DNA of 44,842 nt from a virus: IMG/VR virus record IMGVR_UViG_3300042892_001013, positions 1 through 44,842 of that record. One strand, written 5' to 3'. The translations under genes were made by a program, and so were the position numbers. Shown here piece after piece: positions 1-6,879 of this stretch. The notes under the pieces are model-generated. The model worked only from the letters and a program-made list of their open reading frames with translations. It was not told the DNA's origin and ran no database searches. Position 1 is the first letter of the stretch. Each line of letters starts with the position of its first letter.

Positions 1-83
1 ACTTTGTAGAATGTTAATTCGGATGTGTATTGAATTGTACCGCGAGCTACTGCTGTTGGATTTGTTCTTGTGAATGTTGCCAT
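1..83 (-). CDS. Partial CDS, N-terminus of an unidentified protein
   Basis: The gene starts with ATG at 83-81 and runs off the left edge, so only 27 codons are visible (MATFTRTNPTAVARG...). A good Shine-Dalgarno (AAGGAGA) lies about 8 nt upstream, and a TAAATA late-promoter box lies at 130-135 on the same strand. The Thr-rich N-terminus and the late promoter suggest a structural protein, but this is inference and no family is recognised. It lies downstream of the 169-1269 gene and has its own promoter. Confidence 0.6.
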   Translation of the reverse strand, partial: MATFTRTNPTAVARGTIQYTSELTFYK

Positions 84-129
84 GATATGTTCTCCTTAAA
101 TCAATAGTCCCGCTCCGGGACTGGCATAT

Positions 130-135
130 TATTTA
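130..135 (-). promoter_or_regulatory. T4-type late promoter box (TAAATA)
   Basis: The minus strand reads CTAAATAAT, 47 nt upstream of the ATG at 83. It matches the TATAAATA-like late promoter core of T4-type phages. It is placed for transcription of the partial gene at the left edge. Confidence 0.45.
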
Positions 136-168
136 GTCAGATTGGAAAAAACCGTGGTCTTAGACCTG

Positions 169-1269
169 TTAATCGGCTCGAAACGGAGTCCAGCGATCAC
201 GTGGCACTAATTTTGAACCGCCTGCAACATAGCCTTCACCACCGGGCTTACCACCTGTAGTTTGTTCTATGTCGCCGCCTGATGCATCTAGCTCACGAAT
301 TACTTCGTCTTTGGCCGCCATGATCTCACGCACTAGTTCAAACATCACATCCATGACTCCGGGGTGCAGTTCGCTGTGTGCCGCTATCTTGGCAGCTTTG
401 GCAGGAGTCTTTTGCTCAAAGGCCATAAAAGCTTCTGTGTTGATATTGTCCAGTTGTTTTGTTTTCGATTGGTTATTTACAAAAGTGTAAATTTCACTCT
501 GCAGATAGCCCATACCAGCAACAGGAGCTAACAATTTATCAATGGCCTGTTGATTTTTAGCCAGTGCTTCAATAGCAGCAATATTGTCTGCACCAACTGC
601 TGGTCTATAGCTAACACTGGTCAAGCCAAATACCTTTAGGTCTGGATTGCCACTAAACTGATCAGGATCGTCAAAGTCCGCACCTGTCTTGTCTCCAAAG
701 TAACCAAACACCTTGTGTGCCGCCACTGCTACCTTGGCCTTGGCCAATGCTCGACCAATTTCACTAGTGCCAGCAACAGAGTAAGTGGTTTGATTGGGAG
801 TAAATGTAATTTTGCCGTTAGCGCCGGCATATGGTTTGCCTGGATGGAATAGGATGTCTCCGTAGACATAACCTCGAAACTCTGCAGGAGTTGCACGTTC
901 AAATATGGGCCATAATGCTGCCATATCTCCGGCAAACTTCTCACGCCAATCTTCGCCTTTGCCACGACTCATGATAAACTGTTTGAGTTCGTCTGGGCTA
1001 GAACTTTTGCCTTCCTCACGTCCCCAGTTGTTTTTGCCTACCAGTCGGAAACTGCCATCATCCTCACGTCCCCAGTACACTGTGGGATTGCCGTCCCACT
1101 TGATCGTGATACTGGTTTCGGGACTGGCTAGATCTTTTAGTATTTTAATGGCCTTGTTTGCACCATTGGCTTCTGTGAATACAAGATCTTCTAGGTGGTT
1201 GAACTCACGGCCCACTTTCTTGGGTGCAGGGGCTGCTTCAGCTTCACGTAAAAATTCAAATGCTCTCAT
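169..1269 (-). CDS. Ligase-like KWDG protein (DUF6267-like), probable virion protein
   Basis: This 366-aa protein begins MRAFEFLREAEA, which resembles the T4 capsid-targeting sequence (MKTYQEFIxEA) with a possible prohead-protease site L-R-E|A at residues 8-10. Residues 55-60 (TIKWDG) look like the KxDG motif I of nucleotidyltransferase-fold ligases, with K57 as the candidate nucleotidyl-lysine. RGYVYGDIL (132-140) sits where motif III would be. The C-terminus has EGYV (345-348) and KLVPR (353-357), resembling motifs IV and V. I recall similar phage proteins classed as DUF6267. Whether it ligates anything is unknown. It overlaps the upstream nucleotidyltransferase gene by 4 nt (ATGA), so the two are probably co-translated and perhaps co-packaged. 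Confidence 0.7.
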   Translation of the reverse strand: MRAFEFLREAEAAPAPKKVGREFNHLEDLVFTEANGANKAIKILKDLASPETSITIKWDGNPTVYWGREDDGSFRLVGKNNWGREEGKSSSPDELKQFIMSRGKGEDWREKFAGDMAALWPIFERATPAEFRGYVYGDILFHPGKPYAGANGKITFTPNQTTYSVAGTSEIGRALAKAKVAVAAHKVFGYFGDKTGADFDDPDQFSGNPDLKVFGLTSVSYRPAVGADNIAAIEALAKNQQAIDKLLAPVAGMGYLQSEIYTFVNNQSKTKQLDNINTEAFMAFEQKTPAKAAKIAAHSELHPGVMDVMFELVREIMAAKDEVIRELDASGGDIEQTTGGKPGGEGYVAGGSKLVPRDRWTPFRAD

Positions 1270-2090
1270 TTAACTCGTTCCATCATTTTGCGAAACCAAG
1301 AGGGTGTTCCAGTTTGCGCACTTTCAAACGAGATTACGTTTTCCGGCAAGGTAATACCTTGCTTGCCCAATGTTTCTCTTGCGCCTGCAACTAGTTCTTC
1401 GTAGTTAGGCAATTTTTTAATAAAATCTAAAATGTTGTCCACTGATTTGATATCTTTAACTGTGGCTGTTTGTCCCAGCAACACCTTGGCAATTTGATTC
1501 CAGTCGTTGCCATTGGGTAGTAGTTCGTCTGTGGTAGCATTTAGTATTCCGTGCTTTGGACTGTACTTGATGCCGCGAGCACGAGCAATTGAACTCAATA
1601 GGATATGTCGATGTTCACCGCGATACTCGCCCTGTCCACCAATCATTGAGCCTTGTTGAAATTTAGGATTAGCTGAAAACATAAAGTCTGCTTGTACAAA
1701 TCCATTGTCCGGACTGCCTTTGATTGGCACCTTCCAGTGTACATTGTCTCCGCTGAGTTTGATGTTTTCTTTGCCAAATTGTGCAATGAGTTTTTCAGCG
1801 AATGATTTTTTATCCACTTCGTTGGCATCAACTGACAGGTCTAGATCACCTGAACTGTTCTTTTCAAAGGTGCCATCTGGATCTTCTTTGCGGCCTGTGG
1901 TACCTAGCCATTTAACCGGCTTCTTGTCATCAAGATGCTTTTCTTTGGTAAAGTCAAGACCTGTGATTTTTTCAATGTAGAGAATGGTTTCCTCTACGTC
2001 TCCTGTGGCAATACGCTGTGTTAGTGGTTGTTTTTCCGGGCCTTTGAATACGTTGCCGCCTTCTGACAGTTTACTGATCATTGCTTTCAT
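1266..2090 (-). CDS. Pol-beta-type nucleotidyltransferase-like protein
   Basis: A 274-aa protein with the layout of the DNA polymerase beta/poly(A) polymerase nucleotidyltransferase superfamily: a helical start, GTTG followed by SGDLDLSVD (two metal-binding Asp residues around 82-84), and a third carboxylate in FVQADFMF. A conserved-looking GEYRGEHRHIL stretch follows. The substrate is unknown; tRNA, RNA or protein are possible for this fold. The N-terminus MKAMISKLSEGG carries an L-S-E|G site like those cut by T4-type prohead protease, so it could be packaged and injected. It overlaps the genes on both sides (4 nt downstream, 20 nt upstream), indicating one operon. Confidence 0.65.
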   Translation of the reverse strand: MKAMISKLSEGGNVFKGPEKQPLTQRIATGDVEETILYIEKITGLDFTKEKHLDDKKPVKWLGTTGRKEDPDGTFEKNSSGDLDLSVDANEVDKKSFAEKLIAQFGKENIKLSGDNVHWKVPIKGSPDNGFVQADFMFSANPKFQQGSMIGGQGEYRGEHRHILLSSIARARGIKYSPKHGILNATTDELLPNGNDWNQIAKVLLGQTATVKDIKSVDNILDFIKKLPNYEELVAGARETLGKQGITLPENVISFESAQTGTPSWFRKMMERVK

Positions 2091-2355
2091 CCAATTTTTT
2101 CTTGAGTTTACGTGCTTCTGCTATTCTGCGAACACCACGTGTGAATTTTGCAGGATCTTGACCCTTGATTGCATTGATAAGTCTACGCTCAAGTTCGTCT
2201 GCTGAAGCAGAATCATAATTTTTATGAATACTTTCCAAGAGGTTAATAGCCGAATTGATGATGTTGGCAGCACGACTTTCTATCAACGAATCAGTGCTGC
2301 GCACATCGGCAATAGAATTTAGTTCCTGCAAAATCGATCTGGTTTGAAGCTTCAT
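2071..2355 (-). CDS. Small helical phage protein, unknown function
   Basis: A 94-aa protein, mostly charged amphipathic helix, ending in a basic stretch (RRIAEARKLKKKLDESNDQ). No family was recognised with confidence. It is the first gene of the minus-strand operon leading into the nucleotidyltransferase and KWDG genes. The first 20 codons of the downstream gene overlap its 3' end region. A TAAATA late box at 2374-2379 precedes it, with a weak SD (AGGAA). The N-terminus MKLQTRSILQELN contains L-Q-E, again resembling a T4-type processing site, though less clearly than in its neighbours. Confidence 0.65.
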   Translation of the reverse strand: MKLQTRSILQELNSIADVRSTDSLIESRAANIINSAINLLESIHKNYDSASADELERRLINAIKGQDPAKFTRGVRRIAEARKLKKKLDESNDQ

Positions 2356-2373
2356 TGAAATATTCCTATTGTG

Positions 2374-2379
2374 TATTTA
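2374..2379 (-). promoter_or_regulatory. Late promoter box for the 2355-169 operon
   Basis: The minus strand reads GTTAAATACAC, 18 nt before the ATG at 2355. It has the TAAATA core shared by thirteen sites in this window. Confidence 0.5.
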
Positions 2380-2415
2380 ACTCATTTTAAACAATAATAA
2401 CATTGTACTGAAAAA

Positions 2416-2429
2416 TGTGCGATCGCACA
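2416..2429. promoter_or_regulatory. Perfect 14-bp palindrome in a divergent intergenic region
   Basis: TGTGCGATCGCACA is self-complementary over 14 bp. It sits in the divergent gap between the minus-strand gene starting at 2355 and the plus-strand gene starting at 2489, just upstream of the late box at 2439. The position suits a dimeric regulator site. It also contains GATC, so Dam-type methylation could act there. Function is inferred only from symmetry and position. Confidence 0.4.
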
Positions 2430-2438
2430 AGAGCCGGA

Positions 2439-2444
2439 TAAATA
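2439..2444 (+). promoter_or_regulatory. Late promoter box (GATAAATAACT)
   Basis: A TAAATA core lies 45 nt upstream of the ATG at 2489. A perfect 7-bp inverted repeat (ACTCAGT...ACTGAGT, 2445-2464, 6-nt loop) follows directly, so the transcript would begin at or inside a small hairpin. Confidence 0.5.
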
Positions 2445-2488
2445 ACTCAGTAGAAACACTGAGTCTACACTAACACACAGGAAACACA

Positions 2489-2665
2489 ATGAAATTTTTA
2501 TCAGATCGAATGTTAGCTATTATGGAACGTCTATCCGAAATGTTCCCTGGATCCAGCTATCAAAGCCGCTTAGATCAATATCTAAGCACCAAAGGCATTA
2601 CCGATGCCGCACAACTCGAAAATTATATTCGACAATTCAACTCCCAAAAGGAATCTTATCTATGA
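2489..2665 (+). CDS. Small protein of 58 aa, DUF3563-like style
   Basis: Begins MKFLSDRMLAIMERLSE and ends IRQFNSQKESYL. The SD is AGGAAA, about 7 nt before the ATG. The pattern (short amphipathic start, then SYQSRLDQYL and a helical tail) recalls the small DUF3563-type proteins of proteobacteria, but I am not certain of the match. It overlaps the next gene by ATGA, so the two are translationally coupled. This is the first gene of a three-gene micro-operon with a late box upstream. Confidence 0.6.
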   Translation: MKFLSDRMLAIMERLSEMFPGSSYQSRLDQYLSTKGITDAAQLENYIRQFNSQKESYL

Positions 2666-2781
2666 AAACAATCTTAAACTCAATCTGGTCATTTTTAGAA
2701 TCATTTGCACAGGCCCGTGCTGCCGCAAGTCTTGCTCGTCAAGGTCGCATTGAAGAAGCCAAAGCCGTATACACAAACTAA
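2662..2781 (+). CDS. Small protein of 39 aa, unknown
   Basis: Begins MKTILNSIWSFLESFAQAR, continues ARQGRIEEAKAVY and ends at TAA (2779-2781). A hydrophobic/aromatic N-terminal helix is followed by an Arg/Ala-rich helix. It resembles small proteins widespread in proteobacteria that pair with DUF3563-type neighbours; this is a resemblance, not an assignment. It is coupled to the upstream gene by ATGA. The following gene starts immediately after its stop codon (TAAATG). Confidence 0.55.
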   Translation: MKTILNSIWSFLESFAQARAAASLARQGRIEEAKAVYTN

Positions 2782-2877
2782 ATGAACTACTTAGACACCG
2801 TAATAATGCTGTTACGCTGGAAACAACAAGGGTGGGAAGTACATCCTATAGTTGACGAATTTCACGGCTGGTTCTAA
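2782..2877 (+). CDS. Small protein of 31 aa, unknown
   Basis: Begins MNYLDTVIMLLRWKQQGWEV and ends HPIVDEFHGWF. Trp/His-rich and very short. The start follows the previous stop codon without a gap, so expression would depend on re-initiation. No family is known. Its 3' end lies against the late box and ATG of the hydrolase gene. It may be a real micro-protein or simply an open frame. Confidence 0.35.
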   Translation: MNYLDTVIMLLRWKQQGWEVHPIVDEFHGWF

Positions 2878-2882
2878 GCTAA

Positions 2883-2888
2883 TAAATA
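2883..2888 (+). promoter_or_regulatory. Late promoter box 5 nt before an ATG (leaderless)
   Basis: AATAAATA is followed by CTGGC and then the ATG at 2894. With T4 late-promoter geometry (box ending at about -6), transcription would start on the A of the ATG. No Shine-Dalgarno is present. This favours the start at 2894 over the in-frame upstream ATG at 2852. Confidence 0.55.
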
Positions 2889-2893
2889 CTGGC

Positions 2894-3469
2894 ATGAAAT
2901 TAGTGTATATACACGGTGCCAATGCCACCAGCGAGAGCTTCAATTACATCAAGAGTAAACTAGGCGACGGACTAGATATAAACTACGACAGTCGCAATGG
3001 GTTTGAAAACAACCTAAAAGATATGCAGTCTACGTTAGACGGGAATACTGATCTAGTGTTTGTTGCACATAGTCTAGGCGGTATCTATAGCCTGCATTTG
3101 GCCAATAGTATGCCCGATGCTGTTAAAGGTGCTGTTACTCTAAGCACACCATATGGTGGCGCCGAAGTGGCAGACTATGCCCAATACTTCTTGCCGTTCA
3201 GCAGACTGATGCGTGACATTGGTCCTAGTAGTTGGGTTATGAAACAGGCAAGAAACATCAAGATACAGCATCCTTGGACTAACATTGTAACAGTCAAAGG
3301 ACAAAGTGCATTCATGCATGAGCCCAATGATGGTGTTGTGACTATTGCTAGTCAGAAGCATCATGAGGATATGGAACTAGTAGAAGTAGATTATAACCAC
3401 TATGAGGTTGTGCTCAGTGACGTAGTGGTTAAACTTATTAAAGAACGAGTAAACAAGTTCAAGAAATAA
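2894..3469 (+). CDS. Alpha/beta-hydrolase fold esterase/lipase
   Basis: A 191-aa alpha/beta hydrolase. HGAN (7-10) is the oxyanion-hole region after the first strand, VAHSLGG gives the nucleophile elbow with Ser60, EPNDGVVT supplies the likely acid Asp146, and DYNHYEVV the catalytic His169. The spacing matches small lipase-like hydrolases. The substrate is unknown; a lipid or ester in the host envelope is plausible. The start was chosen at 2894 because the fold's first strand (MKLVYIHGAN) begins there and the late box fits it. A longer frame from 2852 would add 14 residues overlapping the previous small gene. It stands alone between late and early promoters. Confidence 0.75.
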   Translation: MKLVYIHGANATSESFNYIKSKLGDGLDINYDSRNGFENNLKDMQSTLDGNTDLVFVAHSLGGIYSLHLANSMPDAVKGAVTLSTPYGGAEVADYAQYFLPFSRLMRDIGPSSWVMKQARNIKIQHPWTNIVTVKGQSAFMHEPNDGVVTIASQKHHEDMELVEVDYNHYEVVLSDVVVKLIKERVNKFKK

Positions 3470-3470
3470 G

Positions 3471-3499
3471 TTGCTTTTAGATCATAGAGCATATATAAT
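3471..3499 (+). promoter_or_regulatory. Sigma70-type promoter (TTGCTT-17-TATAAT)
   Basis: -35 TTGCTT (3471-3476) and -10 TATAAT (3494-3499) with an exact 17-bp spacer, starting just after the hydrolase stop codon. It drives the 3557 gene through a leader of about 50 nt with SD CAGGAG. Confidence 0.7.
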
Positions 3500-3556
3500 A
3501 GTACATAGAGAAAAAGAAGTATCTATGTAAACAGACATTACACACAGGAGATTATT

Positions 3557-3832
3557 ATGTCAGAAATTTTTACAGCACCAAAGCTACCAGAAGTTAAATT
3601 CAACAAGAACGGATACGAAATTCGTACAGACATCTTGGGCATGGCCAAGAGCCTAGTACAAGACGACTTCCAAGCCAAGTTCCAAGGTTGGGAAATGACT
3701 GCTACTCGCGATGAGAAGACTGGTCAGATCGTTACTAAGGTAGACATGCCAACTTTCCCAGGACTTGATAAAGTTCTAGAAACAGCAGAGAAAATGTACG
3801 CATTTGTCAATGCTGGCGCTACCAAGAAGTAA
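3557..3832 (+). CDS. Conserved-looking phage protein of 91 aa, unknown function
   Basis: Begins MSEIFTAPKLPEVKF and contains NGYEIRTDILGMAKSLV, KFQGWEMTATRDEKTGQ and AEKMYAFVN. No enzymatic motif is evident and it looks like a compact alpha/beta protein. I recall similar proteins in T4-like marine phages, without a known role. It is a single-gene unit: its own sigma70 promoter (3471-3499), strong SD (CAGGAG), and an intrinsic terminator 40 nt after the stop codon. That isolated strong expression suggests an abundant product, by inference. Confidence 0.7.
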   Translation: MSEIFTAPKLPEVKFNKNGYEIRTDILGMAKSLVQDDFQAKFQGWEMTATRDEKTGQIVTKVDMPTFPGLDKVLETAEKMYAFVNAGATKK

Positions 3833-3871
3833 ATTATTAGCCGCATAGCGGTATATTATAATATAGTAAAT

Positions 3872-3897
3872 GAAAAAGGACCTTCGGGTCCTTTTTC
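3872..3897. terminator. Bidirectional intrinsic terminator with TTCG tetraloop
   Basis: An 11-bp stem (GAAAAAGGACC / GGTCCTTTTTC) closes a TTCG tetraloop. The 5' arm is A-rich and the 3' arm T-rich, so it can stop RNA from both strands. It separates the converging 3557 (+) and desaturase (-) genes and overlaps the desaturase stop codon (3897-3899). Confidence 0.9.
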
Positions 3898-4601
3898 TAT
3901 GTGCGTAACTTGGCCAGTCTTAAAAATTTAAATAGACTAAACCACATCCAACCTATGTCAAACTCAAACCAACGACGACTCAGCTTAGGATTAGCAGGAT
4001 CTAAGTGATGATTGTTGTGTAGTTCTTCACCGCCAATTAGTATGCCCCAAGGCACTATATTACGGCTGTGGTCTTTGGTTTCGCCATTGCGATAGCCCCA
4101 CCAGTGTCCGATGCCGTTGATAAATCCAGCGGCCCAGAACGGAATCCATAACATTTGTACACCCCACACCATAAACCCCCAAAGCCCAAATAACAATAAG
4201 TCTATGACTAGCATTAAGAGAATGCCTAGTTTGTGATGTGGGGTATACAACTTGCGTTCAATCCAGTCTTTGGGAGTGCCCATTCCGTATTTCATGATCA
4301 TGTCAGCATCTTTGCCAGCACGATTATAAAACTTGACTCCACCAAATACCAATGGCCAAATACCAAATACGTGTGGACTATGTGGATCACCTTCTACATC
4401 AGTATTTTGATGATGTTTACGGTGAATTGCTACCCATTGCTTAGTAGTCATGCCTGTGGTCATCCACAACCAAAAACGCATAAAATGGCTCAGGATTGGG
4501 TGAAATTCAATTCCTCTATGTGCTTGGTTTCTGTGTAGATATAGTGTGACACAGACTATTGTGATGTGCGTCATTACTAGGGTTGCGATTATTATAGTCA
4601 T
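3897..4601 (-). CDS. Fatty-acid (acyl-lipid/acyl-CoA delta-9-type) desaturase
   Basis: A 234-aa membrane desaturase with the three di-iron histidine boxes in order: HRNQAH (HxxxxH, near residue 23), HRKHH (HxxHH, about 60-64) and HNNHH (about 197-201). Hydrophobic segments lie at about 1-18, 38-50 and 128-160. Such enzymes insert a double bond into acyl chains and need an electron donor (ferredoxin or rubredoxin), none of which is encoded nearby. It would change host membrane fluidity, an auxiliary metabolic role. It is divergent from the HAD gene at 4651. No clear SD was seen. The bidirectional terminator overlaps its end. Confidence 0.85.
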   Translation of the reverse strand: MTIIIATLVMTHITIVCVTLYLHRNQAHRGIEFHPILSHFMRFWLWMTTGMTTKQWVAIHRKHHQNTDVEGDPHSPHVFGIWPLVFGGVKFYNRAGKDADMIMKYGMGTPKDWIERKLYTPHHKLGILLMLVIDLLLFGLWGFMVWGVQMLWIPFWAAGFINGIGHWWGYRNGETKDHSRNIVPWGILIGGEELHNNHHLDPANPKLSRRWFEFDIGWMWFSLFKFLRLAKLRT

Positions 4602-4616
4602 CTTTTACTTAGCCCG

Positions 4617-4645
4617 TTGACATAAGGGTTAAATTATGCTATAAT
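4617..4645 (+). promoter_or_regulatory. Consensus sigma70 promoter, leaderless start
   Basis: TTGACA (4617-4622), 17-bp spacer, TATAAT (4640-4645). The ATG of the HAD gene begins at 4651, five nt after the -10 box, so transcription should start at or next to the start codon and no SD can be present. Confidence 0.85.
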
Positions 4646-4650
4646 ATAGT

Positions 4651-5250
4651 ATGAAAAATAAACTTATACTCACAGACGCAGATGGAGTTTTGCTAGATTG
4701 GGAATGGGCATTCTCAGTTTGGATGCAAGAACGCGGTTACACTCTAACAGCAGACAACAAGAAAAGCTATTATCTGCATGATCACTACAATGAGCTAGAG
4801 GAACGGGATTCAAAGAAAGTTGTTAAAACTTTCAACGAGTCAGCAGCCATTGGCTTTCTTCCTGCTCTACGTGATTCAGCTCACTATGTTAAAAGACTGC
4901 ACGAAGAACACGGTTATGAATTCCGGGTGATCACAAGTCTAAGTCTAGACAAGAACGCAGGCAAACTGCGTGAAATGAATCTTCGTAAACTGTTTGGCAA
5001 TGCCATTGAAAGTGTTATTTGCCTGGACACAGGTGCAGACAAAGATTCAGCATTGGCTCCTTACAAGGCGAGTGGCATGTGGTGGATTGAAGACAAGCCT
5101 GCCAATGCCGATGTTGGCCACAGTCTAGGACTGCGCTCTATCCTTATTGAACACGGGCACAATATGCATCATGAATGTTCATACCCTGTGGTCAAGAACT
5201 GGCGCGAACTCTACGAACTAGTTTTAACTCCAGTATCTGGTGCTGTCTAA
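4651..5250 (+). CDS. HAD-superfamily phosphatase
   Basis: A 199-aa HAD hydrolase. Motif I is DADGVLLDWEW (nucleophile Asp8, acid Asp10), motif II is VITSLS, a lysine in the KNAGKLREM segment could be motif III, and motif IV is WWIEDKPANAD. The size and the DWEWAF start resemble phage 5'-nucleotidase-like HAD proteins, so a nucleotide phosphatase is the likeliest guess. Motif I starts only eight residues in, so the ATG at 4651 is fixed even though the promoter leaves no room for an SD. Its 3' end overlaps the convergent glycosyltransferase gene by 27 nt. Confidence 0.8.
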   Translation: MKNKLILTDADGVLLDWEWAFSVWMQERGYTLTADNKKSYYLHDHYNELEERDSKKVVKTFNESAAIGFLPALRDSAHYVKRLHEEHGYEFRVITSLSLDKNAGKLREMNLRKLFGNAIESVICLDTGADKDSALAPYKASGMWWIEDKPANADVGHSLGLRSILIEHGHNMHHECSYPVVKNWRELYELVLTPVSGAV

Positions 5251-5940
5251 ACTGTCCCAATAGGCTTTGTTGTTGCGATTGACAAAGTTTTTGACTAGAT
5301 ACTTGGCCATGCCCATATAGCCCATCTTCTTGAATCTACGACTGTCCTGACCAAAGTGATGTCGTATGATTCTAAACTTCTTAGGGCTGTACTTACGGCT
5401 CAAGAAGAAGTCTTCTGATGTTGCAAACTGCTCCGGAAAGCCGCCGTACTGTTCAAAGCGATCCCTGCGTGTTAGCATAAAAGCACCAACAGCAAAAGGA
5501 CTAACATATTTTAATACATGATTGATTAGGTTAAATGCTGTAAACCCAATCTTTGCTCGTAGGTCTCGATCATAGCATTTGATATTCAATCCTATGAGGT
5601 CTAGGTTCTTACGCTCTATCATGTCAACAGCATCTTGTATTACATTATCTTTAAAGAATCGCACATCAGCATCAATAAACAAGATATAGGGAGTAGTGAC
5701 CAGTTGTGCTCCATTGTTCTTGGCCAGCGAAACAGGCCCACCTTCAATGATTTCTACATTTAACTTGCCCTTTGCGGCTTGAATAACTTCACGAGTATTG
5801 TCTGTAGAACAATCAGCAATGATGATTCTAGTATCACCAATGTTTTGGCTGCGTAGAGAGTCTAGCAAATGGTGTATGTAGTTCTCCTCATTCTTGCAGG
5901 GAACCACAATGGTAATTTTATCGCTTATTGTCGTTTGCAT
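5224..5940 (-). CDS. Family 2 glycosyltransferase
   Basis: A 238-aa GT-A glycosyltransferase. ITIVVPCKNEENYI is the typical N-terminal strand, IIIADCSTDNT the nucleotide-binding region, YILFIDADVRF carries the DxD metal site, and ATSEDFFLSRK provides the ED motif. There is no large membrane domain, so it is a soluble or peripheral transferase adding a sugar from a nucleotide donor to an unknown acceptor such as surface glycan or lipid. SD AAGGTGG lies about 8 nt upstream. The LpxH-like gene lies just upstream on the same strand, giving an envelope theme. It overlaps the HAD gene tail-to-tail. Confidence 0.85.
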   Translation of the reverse strand: MQTTISDKITIVVPCKNEENYIHHLLDSLRSQNIGDTRIIIADCSTDNTREVIQAAKGKLNVEIIEGGPVSLAKNNGAQLVTTPYILFIDADVRFFKDNVIQDAVDMIERKNLDLIGLNIKCYDRDLRAKIGFTAFNLINHVLKYVSPFAVGAFMLTRRDRFEQYGGFPEQFATSEDFFLSRKYSPKKFRIIRHHFGQDSRRFKKMGYMGMAKYLVKNFVNRNNKAYWDSLDSTRYWS

Positions 5941-5961
5941 TGGCCTACCACCTTAAAATTT

Positions 5962-6846
5962 TTAAACTTCAGCTGCCACTTGAGGCTGCTTAGGACTTGC
6001 TCGCAGGTCTTTTGATCTTGGAACTGGAGTTCTACTCTGCCTGGTTGATCCTGGGGATCGTTTATATGTATCGCTGTCAGTATCAATAGCCACATCATCT
6101 CGCTCCTTGGTCCAAGTTATAATTTCCCAACGGCCGTTGTGGTGTTCTACAAGTGCAGTACACGATTCAACCCAGTCACCGTCATTCATATAAGTTACAC
6201 CGTTGATCTCTTTGATCTCTGCATGGTGTATGTGTCCGCATATGATTCCATCAAAGCCACGTTTCTTGCAATAGCCTGCTAGATTCTCTTCAAACTTGAA
6301 TATAAAGTCTACTGCTTTTTTAACCTTGTGCTTAAGAAATTTGCTAAGGCTAAAGTACCCAAAACCCATACGACGACGAATCCAATTAAATTTATTGTTG
6401 AGGCTAAGAATAAAGTCATAGGCCTTGTCTCCCAAGAACGCAATCCACGGTGCCAGTCTAGTAATGCCATCAAATAGGTCACCATGTGTAACTAGATAGT
6501 GTTTGCCGTCTGCACCTATATGTTCTATTTGATTGTGTATTTCTACTAGTCCAAATGAAAAGCCATACGGTATCATGGGTCTTAGAAACTCATCGTGATT
6601 GCCTGCTATGAATACCACACGAGTTCCACGCTTGGCGTGACCTAGTATTCTGCGTACCACATTAGTGTGGCTCTGCTTCCACCGCCATTTGTTCTGTTGT
6701 ATCTTCCAGGCGTCGATTATATCTCCCACAAGGTATAGTGTGTCACAACTATTATGCTTGAGGAAATTATTTAGTTGTCCAGCCTTGCAGTCTTTGGTAC
6801 CTAAGTGGACATCGCTTACAAAAATACTACGATAAGTCTTTTGCAT
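5962..6846 (-). CDS. LpxH-like metallophosphoesterase
   Basis: A 294-aa calcineurin-like phosphoesterase with all metal motifs in order: DVHLG (near residue 12), GDIIDAW, GNHDE, THGD and GHIHHAEI. The set and spacing match the UDP-2,3-diacylglucosamine diphosphatase (LpxH/YbbF) branch, which acts in lipid A synthesis at the inner-membrane face. The last 40 residues are a basic, Pro/Ser-rich tail not typical of LpxH. The start was taken as ATG 6846 rather than TTG 6849. A TAAATA late box lies 4 nt upstream, implying leaderless mRNA. Lipid A substrate is an inference from family; another phosphodiester is possible. Confidence 0.8.
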   Translation of the reverse strand: MQKTYRSIFVSDVHLGTKDCKAGQLNNFLKHNSCDTLYLVGDIIDAWKIQQNKWRWKQSHTNVVRRILGHAKRGTRVVFIAGNHDEFLRPMIPYGFSFGLVEIHNQIEHIGADGKHYLVTHGDLFDGITRLAPWIAFLGDKAYDFILSLNNKFNWIRRRMGFGYFSLSKFLKHKVKKAVDFIFKFEENLAGYCKKRGFDGIICGHIHHAEIKEINGVTYMNDGDWVESCTALVEHHNGRWEIITWTKERDDVAIDTDSDTYKRSPGSTRQSRTPVPRSKDLRASPKQPQVAAEV

Positions 6847-6850
6847 CAAA

Positions 6851-6856
6851 TATTTA
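6851..6856 (-). promoter_or_regulatory. Late promoter box 4 nt before an ATG
   Basis: The minus strand reads GTTAAATATTTG and then the ATG at 6846. No SD is present. Geometry predicts a leaderless transcript for the LpxH-like gene and the glycosyltransferase after it. Confidence 0.5.
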
Positions 6857-6879
6857 ACGAATATTCGATTACACTAAGA

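Noticed and set aside
2852-2893. N-terminal extension of the alpha/beta hydrolase from ATG 2852
   Set aside because: It overlaps the previous small frame, lacks an SD, and the hydrolase fold and late promoter both point to ATG 2894.
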